Positions 20,855 through 35,800 of a DNA stretch of 64,000 nt are shown in pieces (position 1 is the first letter of the stretch; every line of letters starts with the position of its first letter). The DNA lies in NCBI GenBank assembly GCA_949358305.1, contig OX442314.1, positions 26,583,118-26,647,117 on the forward strand, written 5' to 3'. The notes beneath the pieces were generated by a model. The model was not told where the DNA came from, did not search any database, and saw nothing but the letters and a program-made list of their open reading frames with translations. Made by a program: the position numbers and the translations under genes. Origin of the DNA: Strigamia acuminata. Lineage: Eukaryota; Arthropoda; Chilopoda; Geophilomorpha; Linotaeniidae.

Positions 20855-23800
20855 ATGGATATGTTTAAAGTTTCTGCTACATCAATTCTTTATCTATATT
20901 TTATTTCGTGTTGGAATTTACATTCGAGTAAGTGTCATTAAATTGATGAATTCATTTTAAACAAGTGTCCTCTGTTGATGTTCACTTCCACAGTGTACAC
21001 AAAAATTGGATTTTATGTTCTAGTTAAACAAAGCAATAACATTTTTAGATGTTGCTGATACAAAACACGAACATTATTTTCATTTTCATCAGACATGTAA
21101 GGCTATACACATACTGGAAATGTTGAATGCCAGAAGCGTCCTACTCATCTACGATAAAGGTACAGTAAATACAGTTTCAAATCTGACAGAAGTTAGGGAT
21201 AATGATGAAACACTGGCTCATTTATCTTAAATGATCTATTGAGTGTCAAACATTAACTTAGCAATAATTCAAACATTGAATATATGTACGGATGGGGGTC
21301 CAAAAACTTCTCCTAATCCAGGACGTGTAAACCAGGATAGTTTTGCTTTTTTTGAATCAAAACATTTTCACCTGTCGATTAAAGAGTTAATCCCAAAAAT
21401 TGTCCCTATTTTGTAATAGGTTGTATAAAAATTTAATGCTAATTACCCACTTGGGGTGTATTGGCACTATACAAGGAATTCTTTAAGCCAAATGGCTGAA
21501 ATAAGAGATTGATTCACTGCAAAAAAAATTAGATTTTCGTCCATAAAATATTTTGGAAATATAACTGAAATATAAAATTTCCAAACCCGGAAGTTATATT
21601 TCCAAATTGTACAGAACATCAAATTTCCAATGACTTTCCAACACTGAATGCAACCATTTCCAAATGACTTTTCATAGCATGATATATTAAATTTCCAAAC
21701 AGTTAAACACATATTTCTTAACCAGTAAAGTTAAGATTTCCAAATTGGTATATTTTTTTGGATCACTAAACAAGTGAAATGACTCGACCGATGGAAAATA
21801 GGCCACTCTTATGGTGAGACAAAGTATAGTCCACACTTTGTAATGAAGCTAAGAGGAGGAACACCAAAAACTCTGGCCTGTCTATTTTATTATCCCAATC
21901 TGAGGACAAGATATGGAATACCATCCCAACCACTTTATAGCTTGTTTGCTGTAATTTAAGTCAAAATAAATTATTTCTGATATTACAGAATTCGTTTCTT
22001 CTGCATTTCTGAAATGGCCATACACAACTAAACTTACAACATTACAATTGTCTGGTAATAAAAATACATCAACAATTTTACCAGATCACCGCTTTGATTT
22101 ATTACTCGTCTGGTTGAAACATCCAGTCAACCTGATCAAGATACTTGAAAATGAAGTAATCTGTGCAATACTTTACAAGTAGAAAACCATTATTCATAAA
22201 TTCTGTTGCAGGCATTTCAATCACCTTTTGTGATTGAGAAAAAAACGATCGTATTTCTGTTAGATGATTATTCTCAAGCTGATTTCACTATGAGAATACA
22301 AGACCTGTTAATTTGGAAGCAAAACCAAATCATTTTTCTTACGGATACCAAAAACAATACTTGTCAGGTTATACAGTACCGTATTTCAAAATAAAGTGCA
22401 CCGAGTAGAATAGTAAAAACATAACTTATTAAACACCAAAGATGATTTTTTTATTTAAAAACTTATACACTACAGGGCACTTGACTTTTAATTTGTGTGT
22501 AATGTTGAATTGTTGATTAATTTAACAGAATTTTAAAATGATTTCAATGAAATATGTGGAAAGCATAAACTCCCTTGCAAAATGTGATGTACAAATATCT
22601 TGTACAGCAAAATTATGTATCCCAAGCATAATTTCAACTCAAATAATTCCATCTTTCTATTACAATATCTCTATAGGAATTTTTCCTGTGAGTAAGATAC
22701 GAAGAATCTAAACTTGTATTAATTTTTAATGATTTATTTCCAGTATATACCTGAGGCAATTGTGTTTAAAAAATATGACAATGGAACAATTTTGTTTCGT
22801 GGATTTGTCTATGACTTATTGATTTCCTACCTCTGTCCCATGATGAAATTAAGGTTTCTGTCTTTAAATAGAGAAACTACTGAACTAAAACTAATTTTTC
22901 ATGTAAATAGCGTCATCGAAGTGTATGCAGACCATTTAAATAATGAAGTAATCCGTGAAATGATAATTCAAAAAGTAAATATGCAAAAAAAAATCTATTT
23001 ACATTACAAACAGGGCGCTCTTTACTAAAGCAGCAAAGCCTGTTTAAAAGCTTTGCTGGAGTTTTAAGGGGCACCAATTTTGCAAGATGAATAACTAATT
23101 AAATAAATGATGAATCAATACAAATTTCATCTGAGATTTACTTTACTATCAGATAAACAAAGTCACAAATTTTCAGCAAAAAAAATGGATAGGAAAAAAA
23201 TTTTCCTATTCAAGAAAGAGCTTGTCCCTAAATCCGTATAGCCTTATGCCTCCAAGGGTTAAACTTGACGTCACAACTTTTGCAGTTGTGACGCCCCATT
23301 GTGTCATGCGACTATTTTTGGGCTGACGTTCACAAAAAATGGCTGCCAACAGCACGTCGTGACACTTGTACAAAACTATCCTGAAGTGTGAACAACTGAT
23401 TTCAGATTTGTAGAACTTAGACTTTTAGAAAATCAAACGTTCTAGAAAAGTGGTTTAAGTGTGAACCACACATAAATTAAGCTTAAAGATTGTCATTGAA
23501 TGGCAAATTTGAGGTCAGCATTGATTTTCTCTCAACAAATTTCTACCCAAGGATAGTTTTCAATTATCAAAATTCAAATAAAGTATTGTCTAATTATTAT
23601 TTTACGTATTTTCTTAGAAAGTTGATACAAGCACTACACCCTACATTATGACATCAGGTGATGTTCTTTATGTAGACACTGCAGCTTTAGAAATAAAGTA
23701 TGATCATTTGGCAATTGCAGTAGTACTTGCATATCAAATCGAAGACTTCATGTGGTTCACATTCGTCAAACCATTCAGTTGTAACATGTGGATTTGCTCA

Positions 23801-26800
23801 ATTATGCTTAGCATTTTGTTAAAATTTATTTTTGAAGCAATTTTCCACACAAATAAATTGGACAATACAAATACTCGTAAGTTATAGTACAGTATAGCTT
23901 GTTGACAGAGACCAAGCAAGCCAGTTCTGAACATTCAACCTAATCGCTAGACCCCGGATATGTATGCAAAAAAAATTTCGTTATACAGTCGAAACTCTTT
24001 ATAACAAATCGCACGGGACCGGACAAATCGATTCGTTATAATGAGAATTCGTTAAAAAGAATTAGCTGAAAAAAATAAAATTTTATCATAAACAACATTA
24101 GGGGGTTTCATTATATGAATGATTTTGCAATTTTGTGATTTTGCATTAATCACAAAATCATTATTTTTTGATGCCTCCAAAAATGGGATTACATTGGATT
24201 AACCCAGTCAATTTTGCAATTGTGTGATCTGGACAACTTTGTGATTTTTGAGTATTGCCATGTGATATCTGTTCTACCAATCACATTCACATTCAATAAA
24301 GTACAAGAGAGTAAAAACACAAAATCCCAAAAACATCTAAAAGGTAGTTTTTGTGATTTTGATAAGAAGTGATTTTGAGGCTTGTGAAACTCAAAACAAA
24401 ATGGAGGCATCCAAGCTCTATCTAAGTGGCCAACTTGTATCCTTGTATATCATTAATATGCTGATGCATCCATGACTGTATAACAGCTAGGAAACTCAAT
24501 TAATGGCTCTGGTGCAATCTGTGAAACTTATATTTATTAAAATGTACCTTTTTAAAAAAAATTTTGTTCCATCACACAGGGTGAGTCCAAAGTCTGGAAA
24601 CACCTTTTTTTCTTGAAAATAACCGAAGATATATCAATTCTATTGATGTAGGCATATAGGAAGTTGATGGTGGGCTATCCAGTGGTGATCTTAAATTTGA
24701 CCCGGAAGGTCATCTTCAAGGTCATTCACTTTCTAACTTTTAAACCGTTTAAGATACAGCAAAATTTCCAATTACAAAGTTGTAGAGCACCATCAAATTA
24801 GTATTATGCAACTTATCTTAGTCACTTTAAGTAAAATTGTTTTTTTTAAAAAAATAAAAACAAATCAGCAAATTGAAAATTTTTATTCCTATAAAAATAA
24901 AATAATTTAGACATTAAAAAAAGACAGTGGTTTTACTTGTTTACTTACATAATAATGCAAATTTCAATACATTTATTGAAGAAATTTAGTACTTTTGCAG
25001 TAGAAATTTAAGTTTTGTCACAATGGCTGGCTTTACTTCAGCTGATTTGTTTTCATTTTAAAATGAAAACATTTAAATTAAGATGTCTAAGATAAATTGT
25101 ATAGTACTAATTCGATCGTGTTCTACAACTTTGTAATTGGAAATTTTGCTGTATCTTAAACGGTTTAAAAGTTAGAAAGTGAATGACCTTGAAGATGACC
25201 TTCTGGGTCAAATTTAAGGTTTCCACTGAATAGCCTACCATCGACTTCCTATATGGCCACAACAATAGAATTGACATATCTTTGGTCATTTGCAAGAAAA
25301 AAAGGTGTTTCCAGACTTTTGACTCACCCTGTAAAACTAGTTATTTTGCATCACATTTTAAAATTGGTTGGATATAACTAAAACCCAATATGATGGATAG
25401 GAAGTCATGTGACTATTTAAATAATTGCAAAATTGCAAAATCATGAGATTGTTTTTGCAACTAATTGTTAATCACAATTTGTGATGGCCACTTGGATTGA
25501 GCTTGGCTGCTGCCATTTTGCCAAAATAGCAAAACTACCTTTGATTTTGTGATTGTGTATTTTTTCTGTTTTGTGTTTTTGCAATTATGCACACGATTGG
25601 TGGAACTGATATCATGTGACAAATCCAAAAGTGCAAAATTGCTAAAGTTGCAAAATTGCAAAATTGCTTAATTAATGAAACCCCCTATTATTTATTCATA
25701 AAATCATGTTAATTTTATCCCGATTCTTAAAAACTGTTGAAATTGTTAAAACGGGACAAATTAAACTCAACTGCTACAATTGGTAGCTTCTTGCCATTGT
25801 TAATGGCATTAAAAACGTTCAACTTGTCCTAAATCAAAATTTCTTTTCATTTGGCAGCCATTTTAAAACACAAAATTTTTCATTTTTTCTAAATGTGTTC
25901 CTAACATGGGCATAAGATGTTGTGAGTCTTGTGATCAGTTTTGAAAATTCGTTATAACGAGGGCTTGTTGGTATTACAGTGTACCTGAAAACTTGTTCGT
26001 TATAACGAATAATTCGTTATATCGAAATTCGTTATAACGAATATATTTAACATGGTGTTCTATGGCTGGCCAACCAAGTCATTTTCAATAATTCGTTATA
26101 GCGATAATTCGTTATATCGCGATTCGTTATAAAGAGTGTCACGGGCAGGTTACCCACCCTTCTTTTTATTCATTTCTAACTTAGACTGACCCAATCTTAA
26201 GTTTTCTTATTTTTTCCCAATCTTCCTTTTCATCTAACATCGATGAATCATCTCTAAATATATGCGCAGCTTCATTGCGCGCATCTTATTATTTCCAACA
26301 ATTAACCTTATTTTATACCTTTCACCCCTCATCCATTTCAATCGACCTGGTCACATGACTCATGTTTACCTGGTCACTACTTTTATCCATAATCCCCACT
26401 TCTCATACTTCTCTCAACGAGTTAACACCTCTTAGATTGAATTGAGTTTGTCCATCTTTATTTGCGCTTTAACACGCGCACCTTCTAATTTAACACTTAA
26501 TAGCGCCTCTTTTTGCCCACCTTTTATCCCTTCGCATGCCTGTGACATCCTACGCCCACCCGCATATGAATATCACTGTGCATACTCATTCTTTTTAAAC
26601 GTAAAGACCCACAACGTGAGATTGAGCCCGTCGAATATAAATAATGTGTGTTACAGCGAGTTAGGTTTATTCACCGTCCGATATCCGCATATGACGATGG
26701 AACAAACAGAGTAAATCTACGAACTTTGCCCACTGGTTTGCGCTAACATCACCTTGCGCGTAAATTCAGATCAAATCAATTAAACATCTAAGTTGATTCG

Positions 26801-29800
26801 TAACAAACATGGCGAGCCTGACAGGATTCGCTCTCACCTATAAGGCTTAAACGTGCAAAAAGGTTAGTTTTTTGAGTTATTTATTTAATCATTTCACATT
26901 TTCTTCATCATGTCGAGACAGTTGGGAGGTGACGGAATTCGTCCCGTCACGCGCGATCCATTTGATTTCAGTGAGCTAGAAATGGAGCAGGAATGGCAAC
27001 AGTCCGAACGGAGGAGTGGTGTTCGCCGGGAAGAAGAAAGGGAATTTCGAGAGTGGCAGCAACACAACCAATTACGAAGAAGTCGTATCGAACAACAGGA
27101 AACGCTTGTGAGTATTGCGCAACAACAGCCAGCCCCATCAAATCATATCACGACAATGGCTGTCGTAAATTCACGAGCGCAACCTCAAGTAAATTTTGCC
27201 ACGTCGACACCCGCTGACTTTTTGGCGGCACCATCTTTTTTCGATTCAGCTCAGCCTAGAGCATTAGTAGACCCCGTCACATTAAATACGGAAGGTTTGC
27301 TGATGTCCGACTTGCGCAACCAATACTATGCTCAAACACGAGGTCTAGTAAATGAGATTCGCGAAATATTCCAACAAGGCCCTCGCTCTCTACAAACAGG
27401 GACCGCACGGTCTTTGGACGGTGGATCCTCTCATGGCTCCATAAGAGTTAAAGGCACCTCGGCGCCATATGATTTAGGACTTCCCGCAGCATGTCCGCAC
27501 CAGTATCGGGAAGTTGAACATCGAGGCCAGCAGACGAGAACGTCCGCGCAGGCTGCGCAAATTGTTTACACAACAACTACGCCGCCAATGCCGGCGATGG
27601 CAACGATCTACACCCAGGCTCCATCACAGGAACCTGCTCAATTGGATTCAACAACACGAGCAAATCGAGATTTAATGAGCTCGATGCTATACTCCAAGAT
27701 GGGATACCCTCGGGATAGATCCGACACCAAGGCAAAGTTGTCACTGCCGTCAGTAAGAGTGCAACACGCAAGTAAAGATAAAAATTGTTTCAAGCCTGGA
27801 AAACCACCTTTGTTTGATCCAGATAAAGCTGATCTTGATTATATTGATCTTTTTCTTGGGCATTTGTATGCGCACATGTATTCTATGCAGGCCCCGGTGG
27901 ATGAATATTTAAAAGTATTTGTCATTCAAGCAACGCGTGGAAGAGCGCAGCGATGGTGGCTATCGCTAAAACCAAAACCAAAAACATGGGAGGACTTTGA
28001 GATTTTATTTCGACGAGCTTTCGCCATGAATTCGGCAGCGGCCAATGTGAAGCTATCCAAGCGAAAGCAGCGAAATGGAGAATCTACGATGTCATTTTTA
28101 AGTGAGATTGTATATTATCTTCAAGTTGCAGGATATACCGACCCGGAGCTCCAATGGGAGAAAGCTCAGAACATGATGCAAACCGAGGTTGTTCTTCTCT
28201 TGCGCGCATGGAACGTAAACTCGCTGGACGAGGCGATCCAAAGAGGAAACGACATCGACAATCGTCTACAGCTGGACACCATTCGAGCAGACGAATACAA
28301 AGATCTGGGTATGGCTGATCAACGAATGCCCTCTCTACGTGATGCGCAGCGCCCCACAGTGCTCAAGGCTGCGGAGAAGTCCAAAGGAGACGATGTTGTC
28401 AAATCTCTCGTGTCCCAGGACGTCAAACGTTTTGCGAGGTATCGAAAACAATTCTTAATCGAGTTAGCTGCAGTTCAGGCGAGACCAGAACAATCTCCAC
28501 CTGTGCAGGAACCTGACTCGAGCAGTAGCAGTAGCGACACGGATGCTGAACCTGAAATTAAGAAGAGCACAGTCGCCGAGGCGGCTCAGAAGGCAACAAT
28601 TAAAATAAATTTAGCTGCTCTGACGCCTCCAACAGACGTTCCAAAGGACCATGTGTGCTCCACGTCAATTGTCACGTTTCCACCAGCGCCAAAACCACCA
28701 TTAACTGTCAAATGTCCTGAGAAAGGCACAGCCTGGAGGAAAACACCGAAGGATTGGTGGTATTTGGTCGATACAGCAACTTGGCATCCGTTGTGCCCCA
28801 TTTGTTACCAGCCATTTAGGAGACCGGAAAACTCCAAAGGCCTGAAGTTCGGGAAGCCGGTGGAACCAGGCCGCAAATGAGTCGACCGGCCTTTCGCGCA
28901 AAACGTCTGAAATCCAAACGACGCGCTTCACCTTTAATTAACTTGAAAGAGGATAATCCTTCACAGGTTAATTCAACAACAACTCCTACTGTTATTACTC
29001 TTTCAGAGTATAAACCTGTAAGTAGTGTTATTTCATCATCACCTTCCATTATCACATCAGCTACAAAGGCGTCAGATCTGCAGACTGCCGTTTCTGAAGC
29101 TGTAAAGGACAAATTGCCGAAATTAACAGATTTGCAACCTGTAATTTCGAAGAAAAACTCGAAAGTGACAATAGTGAGTAAAATTACTAAAACTTTACCA
29201 ATAATTAAGTCTACTTCCAGTGCAACAACGACTGAGGCTCCAAAGGAAGTGATCTCTCCTATGAAGGTATCTTTCGTAATGTTAACGCCAGAGGAACTTA
29301 AGGATACACAAGAACCCATCATTGAGATAACGCGCGGGGATCGTTTGTGCAAGAAAGCACCTTGCGTAAAGATTTCCTGGGCTAATGTAGCTTGTACTGC
29401 GCTTCTGGACTCAGGCGCACAAACTTGTGTAATGAGTGAGGACGTGTTCCAACAACTACACGAAAAAATGGGTTTGGACTTCGTGAATCTCCATGAGCGG
29501 GTGCAGGTCGCGTCTGGTGACATAGTAGATTCCACCAAGTCAATGCAGCTCGCTTTGCGCGCCCCAATAGGCATAATAAAATTCATTTGCATGGTTTTAC
29601 CCGATGCTAAAATGGATATGCTCCTTGGACGTGATTTCTGCACAGCGGCCGGAATCGACATCGACCATGCGAGACAGCAGTGGAGCATGGTGGGCTCAAA
29701 TGAGATTCGCAAATTCATGACTTATGAAGAAGCAAAAAAGTCAGAGTCAATTCTGGTTTTGCCATTTGCGCCAGAGGAAACGCAGGATCCATCTAACCCG

Positions 29801-32800
29801 CCGGCGGCCATTAGTGAGATCGTTCCGACAAAAATACTAAAGAAACCGGATCCGGTGAGTGAAATTAATTGCCTCCTCCTGGCGCATAGACCTTTGCAAC
29901 AAGAAATATTCGAGTATCCACATGACGATGCGCGTTATCGAGTTAAACAAATTCGACATCGTGCGCAGCGCAAATGGTCGAATATTTGGTCTCCAAAGAG
30001 GAAAGAAACTTCTAAAATCCCTCCCAAGTTAAAAAAGACAATTTCACGTAAATTAACTTTGAGTCAGTTCCGACGATTACGACGTTTACGACGAAAAATC
30101 AATGTTATTCGCCCAATTGCCAAACAACTCATTGCGCAACGTGCTAAGGACATCAATGCCAAGAAGGAGTCGAAAATCAACGTCACTTCGACTGCGCAAC
30201 CTGACAATGGTGAGAATAACTCTAAAATGAACATTAATGACATTAATTTTCTTCAGTACCAACCCAGTGGGGATCCGACCGATTTGGATTGGATTTACCA
30301 CCAGTTGTGGAACAAGTTAACGGTGCCACAGATAAAACTATTAATAAAAACATTGCAGCCCATTTCGCAAATATTTCGTGAAGAAATTGGTTTATGTAAC
30401 AACACCGAGTACGAGGTGAACCTGAAACCGGATTTCCGGCCAATTCATGTTCCAGTGCGCCCGGTAAACCCTGCGAAAAAGGCGATAATTGATATATATA
30501 TCGACAAAAAGCTGCAGCAAGGTATTATTCGGCGATCCCAAAGTGATTGCGCCGTTGCTCCTGTCGTCGTACCGAAGAAAACAGGCGAATGGAGAACTGC
30601 TATGGATTTTCGCCCCATCAATGCGCAAACAATTCCGGATGTTTATCCTCTTCCGGACATTGATAACATCTTCGCATATTTAGGAGGTGCGCATTGGTTC
30701 TCAATCATCGATGGACGCGAAGCCTTCCATCAGATCGGCGTGCGCAAAGGTGACGAACGGTATTTAGCTATTATAACACATCGAGGTTTATTCGAATATG
30801 TGCGCATGCCTTTCGGACCTATCAACGGACCCGCTACACTCCAACGAGCGATGAATAAGACTCTTGCAAAGTATCTTTACAAATTTGTGTTTGTGTATAT
30901 TGATGACGTGATTATTTTTAGCCGAACTTTCGAGGAACACGTGCAACATCTGCGCCTCGTATTAGAGGAATTGTTCAACGCTGGTTTCACCATGAATGCC
31001 AACAAGACCGAGCTTTGCCAAAAAAGACTCGAGGTCTTGGGTCACATCGTGGAATCAAGCCAAATTACACCAAATCCGAAGAAAGTGGTTGCTATTCAAA
31101 ATTATCCCGCGCCAACCAACTTGCGCGAATTACAACGATTTAAAGGCATGGTAGGATATTACCAATTTTTTATTGCGAACTTTTCCAAAATTAGCGAAGT
31201 TTTCCGACCATTGCTCAAAAAAGACGCAGTCTGGATTTGGACAGATGCGCAACAACTTGCATTTGAGTATCTGAAAGACCAAATTGCTATTCCCACTTTA
31301 AAAAGACGTTTTCCCAGTTGGAAAAAACCATTTATATTGCAAACCGATGCTAGTTATTCTGGATTAGGTGCTGCCTTAATGCAACTTAACGATGAAGGTG
31401 TAAGAATTCCAATCGCATTTGCTTCACGCGCATTAAACAGCGCTGAAAAGAATTATAAGGTGACCGAGATCGAATGCTTGGCCGCGGTTTGGGGTGTCAA
31501 ACGTTTTCGCGCATACCTCGAGATGATGCCATTCTACCTCGAGAGCGATCATCAATCTCTTAAATGGTTATTTCAGCAAAGAGAACCAACTGGACGTTTA
31601 GCCCGTTGGGTATTATCGTTAAGTGATTATAAATTCACGTTTTTGCACTGCTCAGGATGCAAAAACAAGGTGGCAGATGCACTGAGTCGAGCTCCTGTCG
31701 ATCCACCTGAAGTCGACGACGAAGATGACAGCCCGGAGGTCGACGAGGCGTGCTATCTTGCCTATTTTGATGATTGCAACGAGTGGCCGGCACTTAACAT
31801 CATAAAGGAATTGCCAAAAAACATTAATTTGCAGTTTCGAAAATTGTTTAAATCTAAATTTAAGAAAGTGCCTCTCATTGCAGCATCTTCACCAACTAAA
31901 AAGAAAAATAAAAGAAAATCTCTTATTCCTCGACCGACTGGTAAGGGTAAAAGGACTAGAAATGCGCCAACTTCAGGTGCGCAAATTCCATCTCCAACTG
32001 ACGTAGCTACTACTCCAACAACGGTACCGCCGCCTACTATCCCTCCAGCTGCGCCGACACCAGTTGTGCAACCAACTGTAACATCAAATATGCCAGTTCC
32101 AGTTGCGCAACCAACTTCACAAGTAAAGACTCCTAATTTATCACCAGTTCGTGTTTCAGTGCCTTTACGGACTCGTAGACAGCGCTCTTTGATTCCAATT
32201 TTGATTAAGAAACGAGGAAGACCACGCAAAATTAATATTGTGCCAATTTTGTCTCCACGCGCCAAGCGCGCAATAGCAACACGAACTCAAGCTAGATTAA
32301 AGGATCCATCTTTAATTCCTAAAACACCACCATGGCTACCACCCAGGTATGCAGGAACTATCAAAAAATGGACATTTCCAAAGTTATTGAAATCACAACA
32401 AGTAGGAAGGTTGAAAGCAGTGAAACGTAAATCCACTATTCCTTCTCATATAGTGAAACCCAAAACCATTCAGATTCCTTTACCTATTCCTACCCCTCCT
32501 GCAACTCCAATATCCACTCCTATTCCTAGTTCCGTTCCACCTCCAGCAATTATTCCAACTAAAATTCCTGCGCCAATAAATCCGTCTAGTTTTAGAAAAA
32601 GGACTGCTTCGGCGCCATCACAATTGCCGACACCTGGAACTTTGGTGGATAAAATACGACGAAATTTCCGTCGAATCACTGGAGTCCCTGCACCAATAAT
32701 TCAACCTGATAGCCATCGAAGGCCTATTCCAAAACCTTCTCCTGAAATTCCAAATTTACCAACTCCTTCACCAACTCCCTCAATTCCTATCACTGATTTT

Positions 32801-35800
32801 CCTGCTATTTCTCCACGTCAACCTTCTGAACCAGTGATGTATGGCTATGCAGCGGGGCCCTCAGAGCAGCAAAGGCCAGGAGGTTATACTTCAGACCCGG
32901 ATTCTGATTCTACATCATCTGAGGACAGTTTTGGACCCTTTCGTGACATGTCGCCGCCGACAAGGAATTATTATGCGCCTCCAACATCAGCGCAAAGAAC
33001 TCCATCGAGATTGCGTCTGCGACGGGAAAGGACAGTAATTGAGGATACAAGAACTGAAGTAGAGAAGCAAGCCGAACTGGAGCACGATCCACCAATCGAA
33101 CATCCTCCGTTCGAGCTGTTGCCTACTGCTGCTGAAATCATCGCTGCGCAAAGACAGGATCCCTGGTCGCGTGAGTTGATATTTTATTTAACTGCCCAAA
33201 TGTTACCACTCGATCCGGATGAGGCTGCTAAAATTGTGGCTGACGCGCAAGATTTCGGCATGTATAAAGAGATGTTATGTCGCTTCCCTCCCGTCCATAT
33301 TAATGAAATTAGGAAAAGGCGCCAAATATATCTCCCATTTGAACTTAGAGAAAGATATTTCCGCGCAATGCACTATCCACCCGTAGTTGGACATATGGGA
33401 CAAGAACGAATACTCCATCGCATTAAATCGCGCGTATTTTGGCCAAAAATGCGCGAGGATATCAGAACATGGATCCAGGTATGCGAAGCGTGTCAAAGAG
33501 CTAAACCCCTTAACAGACTCCCATATGGAAAAATGATAATGTCCAGATCGCGCCATCTTTTCTCTGCCATCTACATCGACTATTACGGCAAAAAACCTCG
33601 ATCTACAGAAGGGCATTGTTATGCCTTTGTGATGGTGGACTCTGCTAGTCGATGGCTTGATGTGCGCTTAACCGAGAACTCAAATATCGCCACTACGGTG
33701 AAACAAATCCAGAAATTCTGCAAAAGATGGGGTTTTCCCAAAATAATTATCAGCGATAATGCGCCTGCTTTTCGCTCACCAGAATTTCGTAGCCAAATCC
33801 AGCAACTTGGCGCAATAAACAGATATACCGCCGCATATCACCCGCAAGGTAATATTGCGGAAAGGCTTAACCAATCATTAAAGAACTGTATATTAGCATA
33901 TATTGATGATGACCATACTAGATGGGACGTCAACATTGGCTATTTCGTAATGTCGTAAGTCCTAAACGTGACTTTGTGTGCGCAAGTTTTTTGCAAATTG
34001 AAGTTGGGAGATCGTATTAATGGGCGCTTCATAAAATTCCTCCGCTTCGGCGTTGAGTTGAAGGACTTGATACGAGGATCCTGGTGATTTGCGAATACTT
34101 TGTGCGCACATCAACCTACTATTCATCATTATTTTGTGTTTTCATCATCGTTTAACCCGAATTGTGTCCAAAATGCGCCGCCAGATCGTGGATCTCTGGT
34201 AAATGCCCTAGTAAAATATCTCCGCATTTGTGCGTTGAGTTTGGGCCGGCCTGCATTTAAATATCTACATGGTATCCACAAAACTTCATCATTTCTGAAT
34301 TTTCATCATTTTCCCGTTCCGCCGTGCAATTCCATTGATGAGGCGCTCCGTAAAACATCTTTCGAGTTGGAGGACTTAATGGAAGGAGCTTGGGCAGCGG
34401 TAATGTGTTGATTTGAAGAACAAACAATTATTATTAGTGTTATTCGTATTAATCGTTATTATTTTTGCGCAAGTTTTCTACTGTGATAATTCTCACTGAT
34501 AATTTATATTTTTGTTTAATTATTTTTACGTTTTTAGTGCTTTAGAATCGGACAATTGGATTTTTAGTGCTACAATTATATTTTATTTAAGTGCAATTAT
34601 GATTTTGATAATTTTTCTAGTTATATTATTGATATATTTATTTTGTTTCAATATCTTTTTGTGCTATAATCATTCCAGAATTACCTTCATTTAATTATGA
34701 TAAATCTTCCGAAGTTTAGGAATTTAATTCTATTTAATTTCAGTTAATCTTTATTTTAGCGCAATTATTCTGGAATGATTCAAGTTAGTATTTAATGTTT
34801 TCACTTATTTAATGAATGTTTTTTCATAATTATTTATCATTTAATCAAGATTATTGTGATATTTAACTAATTTTTCATGATTGCTTTAATTCTGTGATAT
34901 TTTAGATCAACGTGTTTGAATTCCGTGGCAATACAAGTTGTATTGTGCGCGCGGGTATTTGTTGTGTTTCTAATATTATATTTTTTGTTTTCCATTCCAA
35001 TCATAGAATTAATAACCTAAATTATCTTTGCGCTAAGTTTCGCGCATCCATTTAAAAGTTCCTATTAACCTGAAATCATACTTACCTTATGCAGGTTGCA
35101 TAATTTTGTACCTTACCTTTATTTTGTGTTTGTTTTGCGCAATTACGCGCATCCTATCATAACATAATACCCAATCTGAAAATTAATAAATCCCATTACG
35201 ATTCCTGATAAATCTCATGTGTCGGCTATTTATTTTCGTTTAAATTTAAAATTGTTTATTTTTATTCGTTGATTTTGAAACGAGAAAAATGTTTATTTAT
35301 GCAAAAAGTAAAAAGTAAAAGTGTTTAAAGTTTTTATTACATAAAATGTTTGGGTAAAATGTATAGACTCTCGTCCGTCCTAGGTTTCGTCGGCCCCTTT
35401 AGATTTAGTGTTCGCCCTCCTTGTGTCGTCCCTGTTTCGTCTTGTGATTTCGAGTAGAATGATTTAAATTTTACCATTGTGACTTTACAGAAAAAATTTG
35501 GTTCAAATTTATTTTCGAAAGCCATGGTGATTTATTGATTCTTTAACTTTAATAATTTAATTGATCTTTGATATTTAATCTAGTATTGTTTAACTTTTGC
35601 ATTATTTTAGACAGAGTTGTTAAGTCTTTGCGCAGACGCGCATTAATTTTGTTTAATTTATTTTAGTTTATTTTTGTTTATTTTTTGAAAATTTGTATAA
35701 TTTTTGCGCATAGCGCATTATTATTGTATGACTTTCCTTGTCTCTTATCCTTTTATTCCCTTCGATAAATCTTGAATAATAAAAGCCTAAGGGGGGAGGG

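Noticed and set aside
22156-22178. Longer IR exon 3 ending ...CAILYK or CAMLHK
   Set aside because: It would leave a 33-bp intron and a frame clash with exon 4 in both IR-B and IR-C; the GTAATC donor gives consistent phase in both.
26442-26714. 90-codon ORF repeated at 36107-36379
   Set aside because: Both copies lie inside the two LTRs of gypsy-M; duplication reflects the LTRs, not gene conservation.
34100-34411. Possible envelope gene of gypsy-M
   Set aside because: No signal peptide, fusion motif or membrane anchor is seen; composition is like the surrounding non-coding element DNA.
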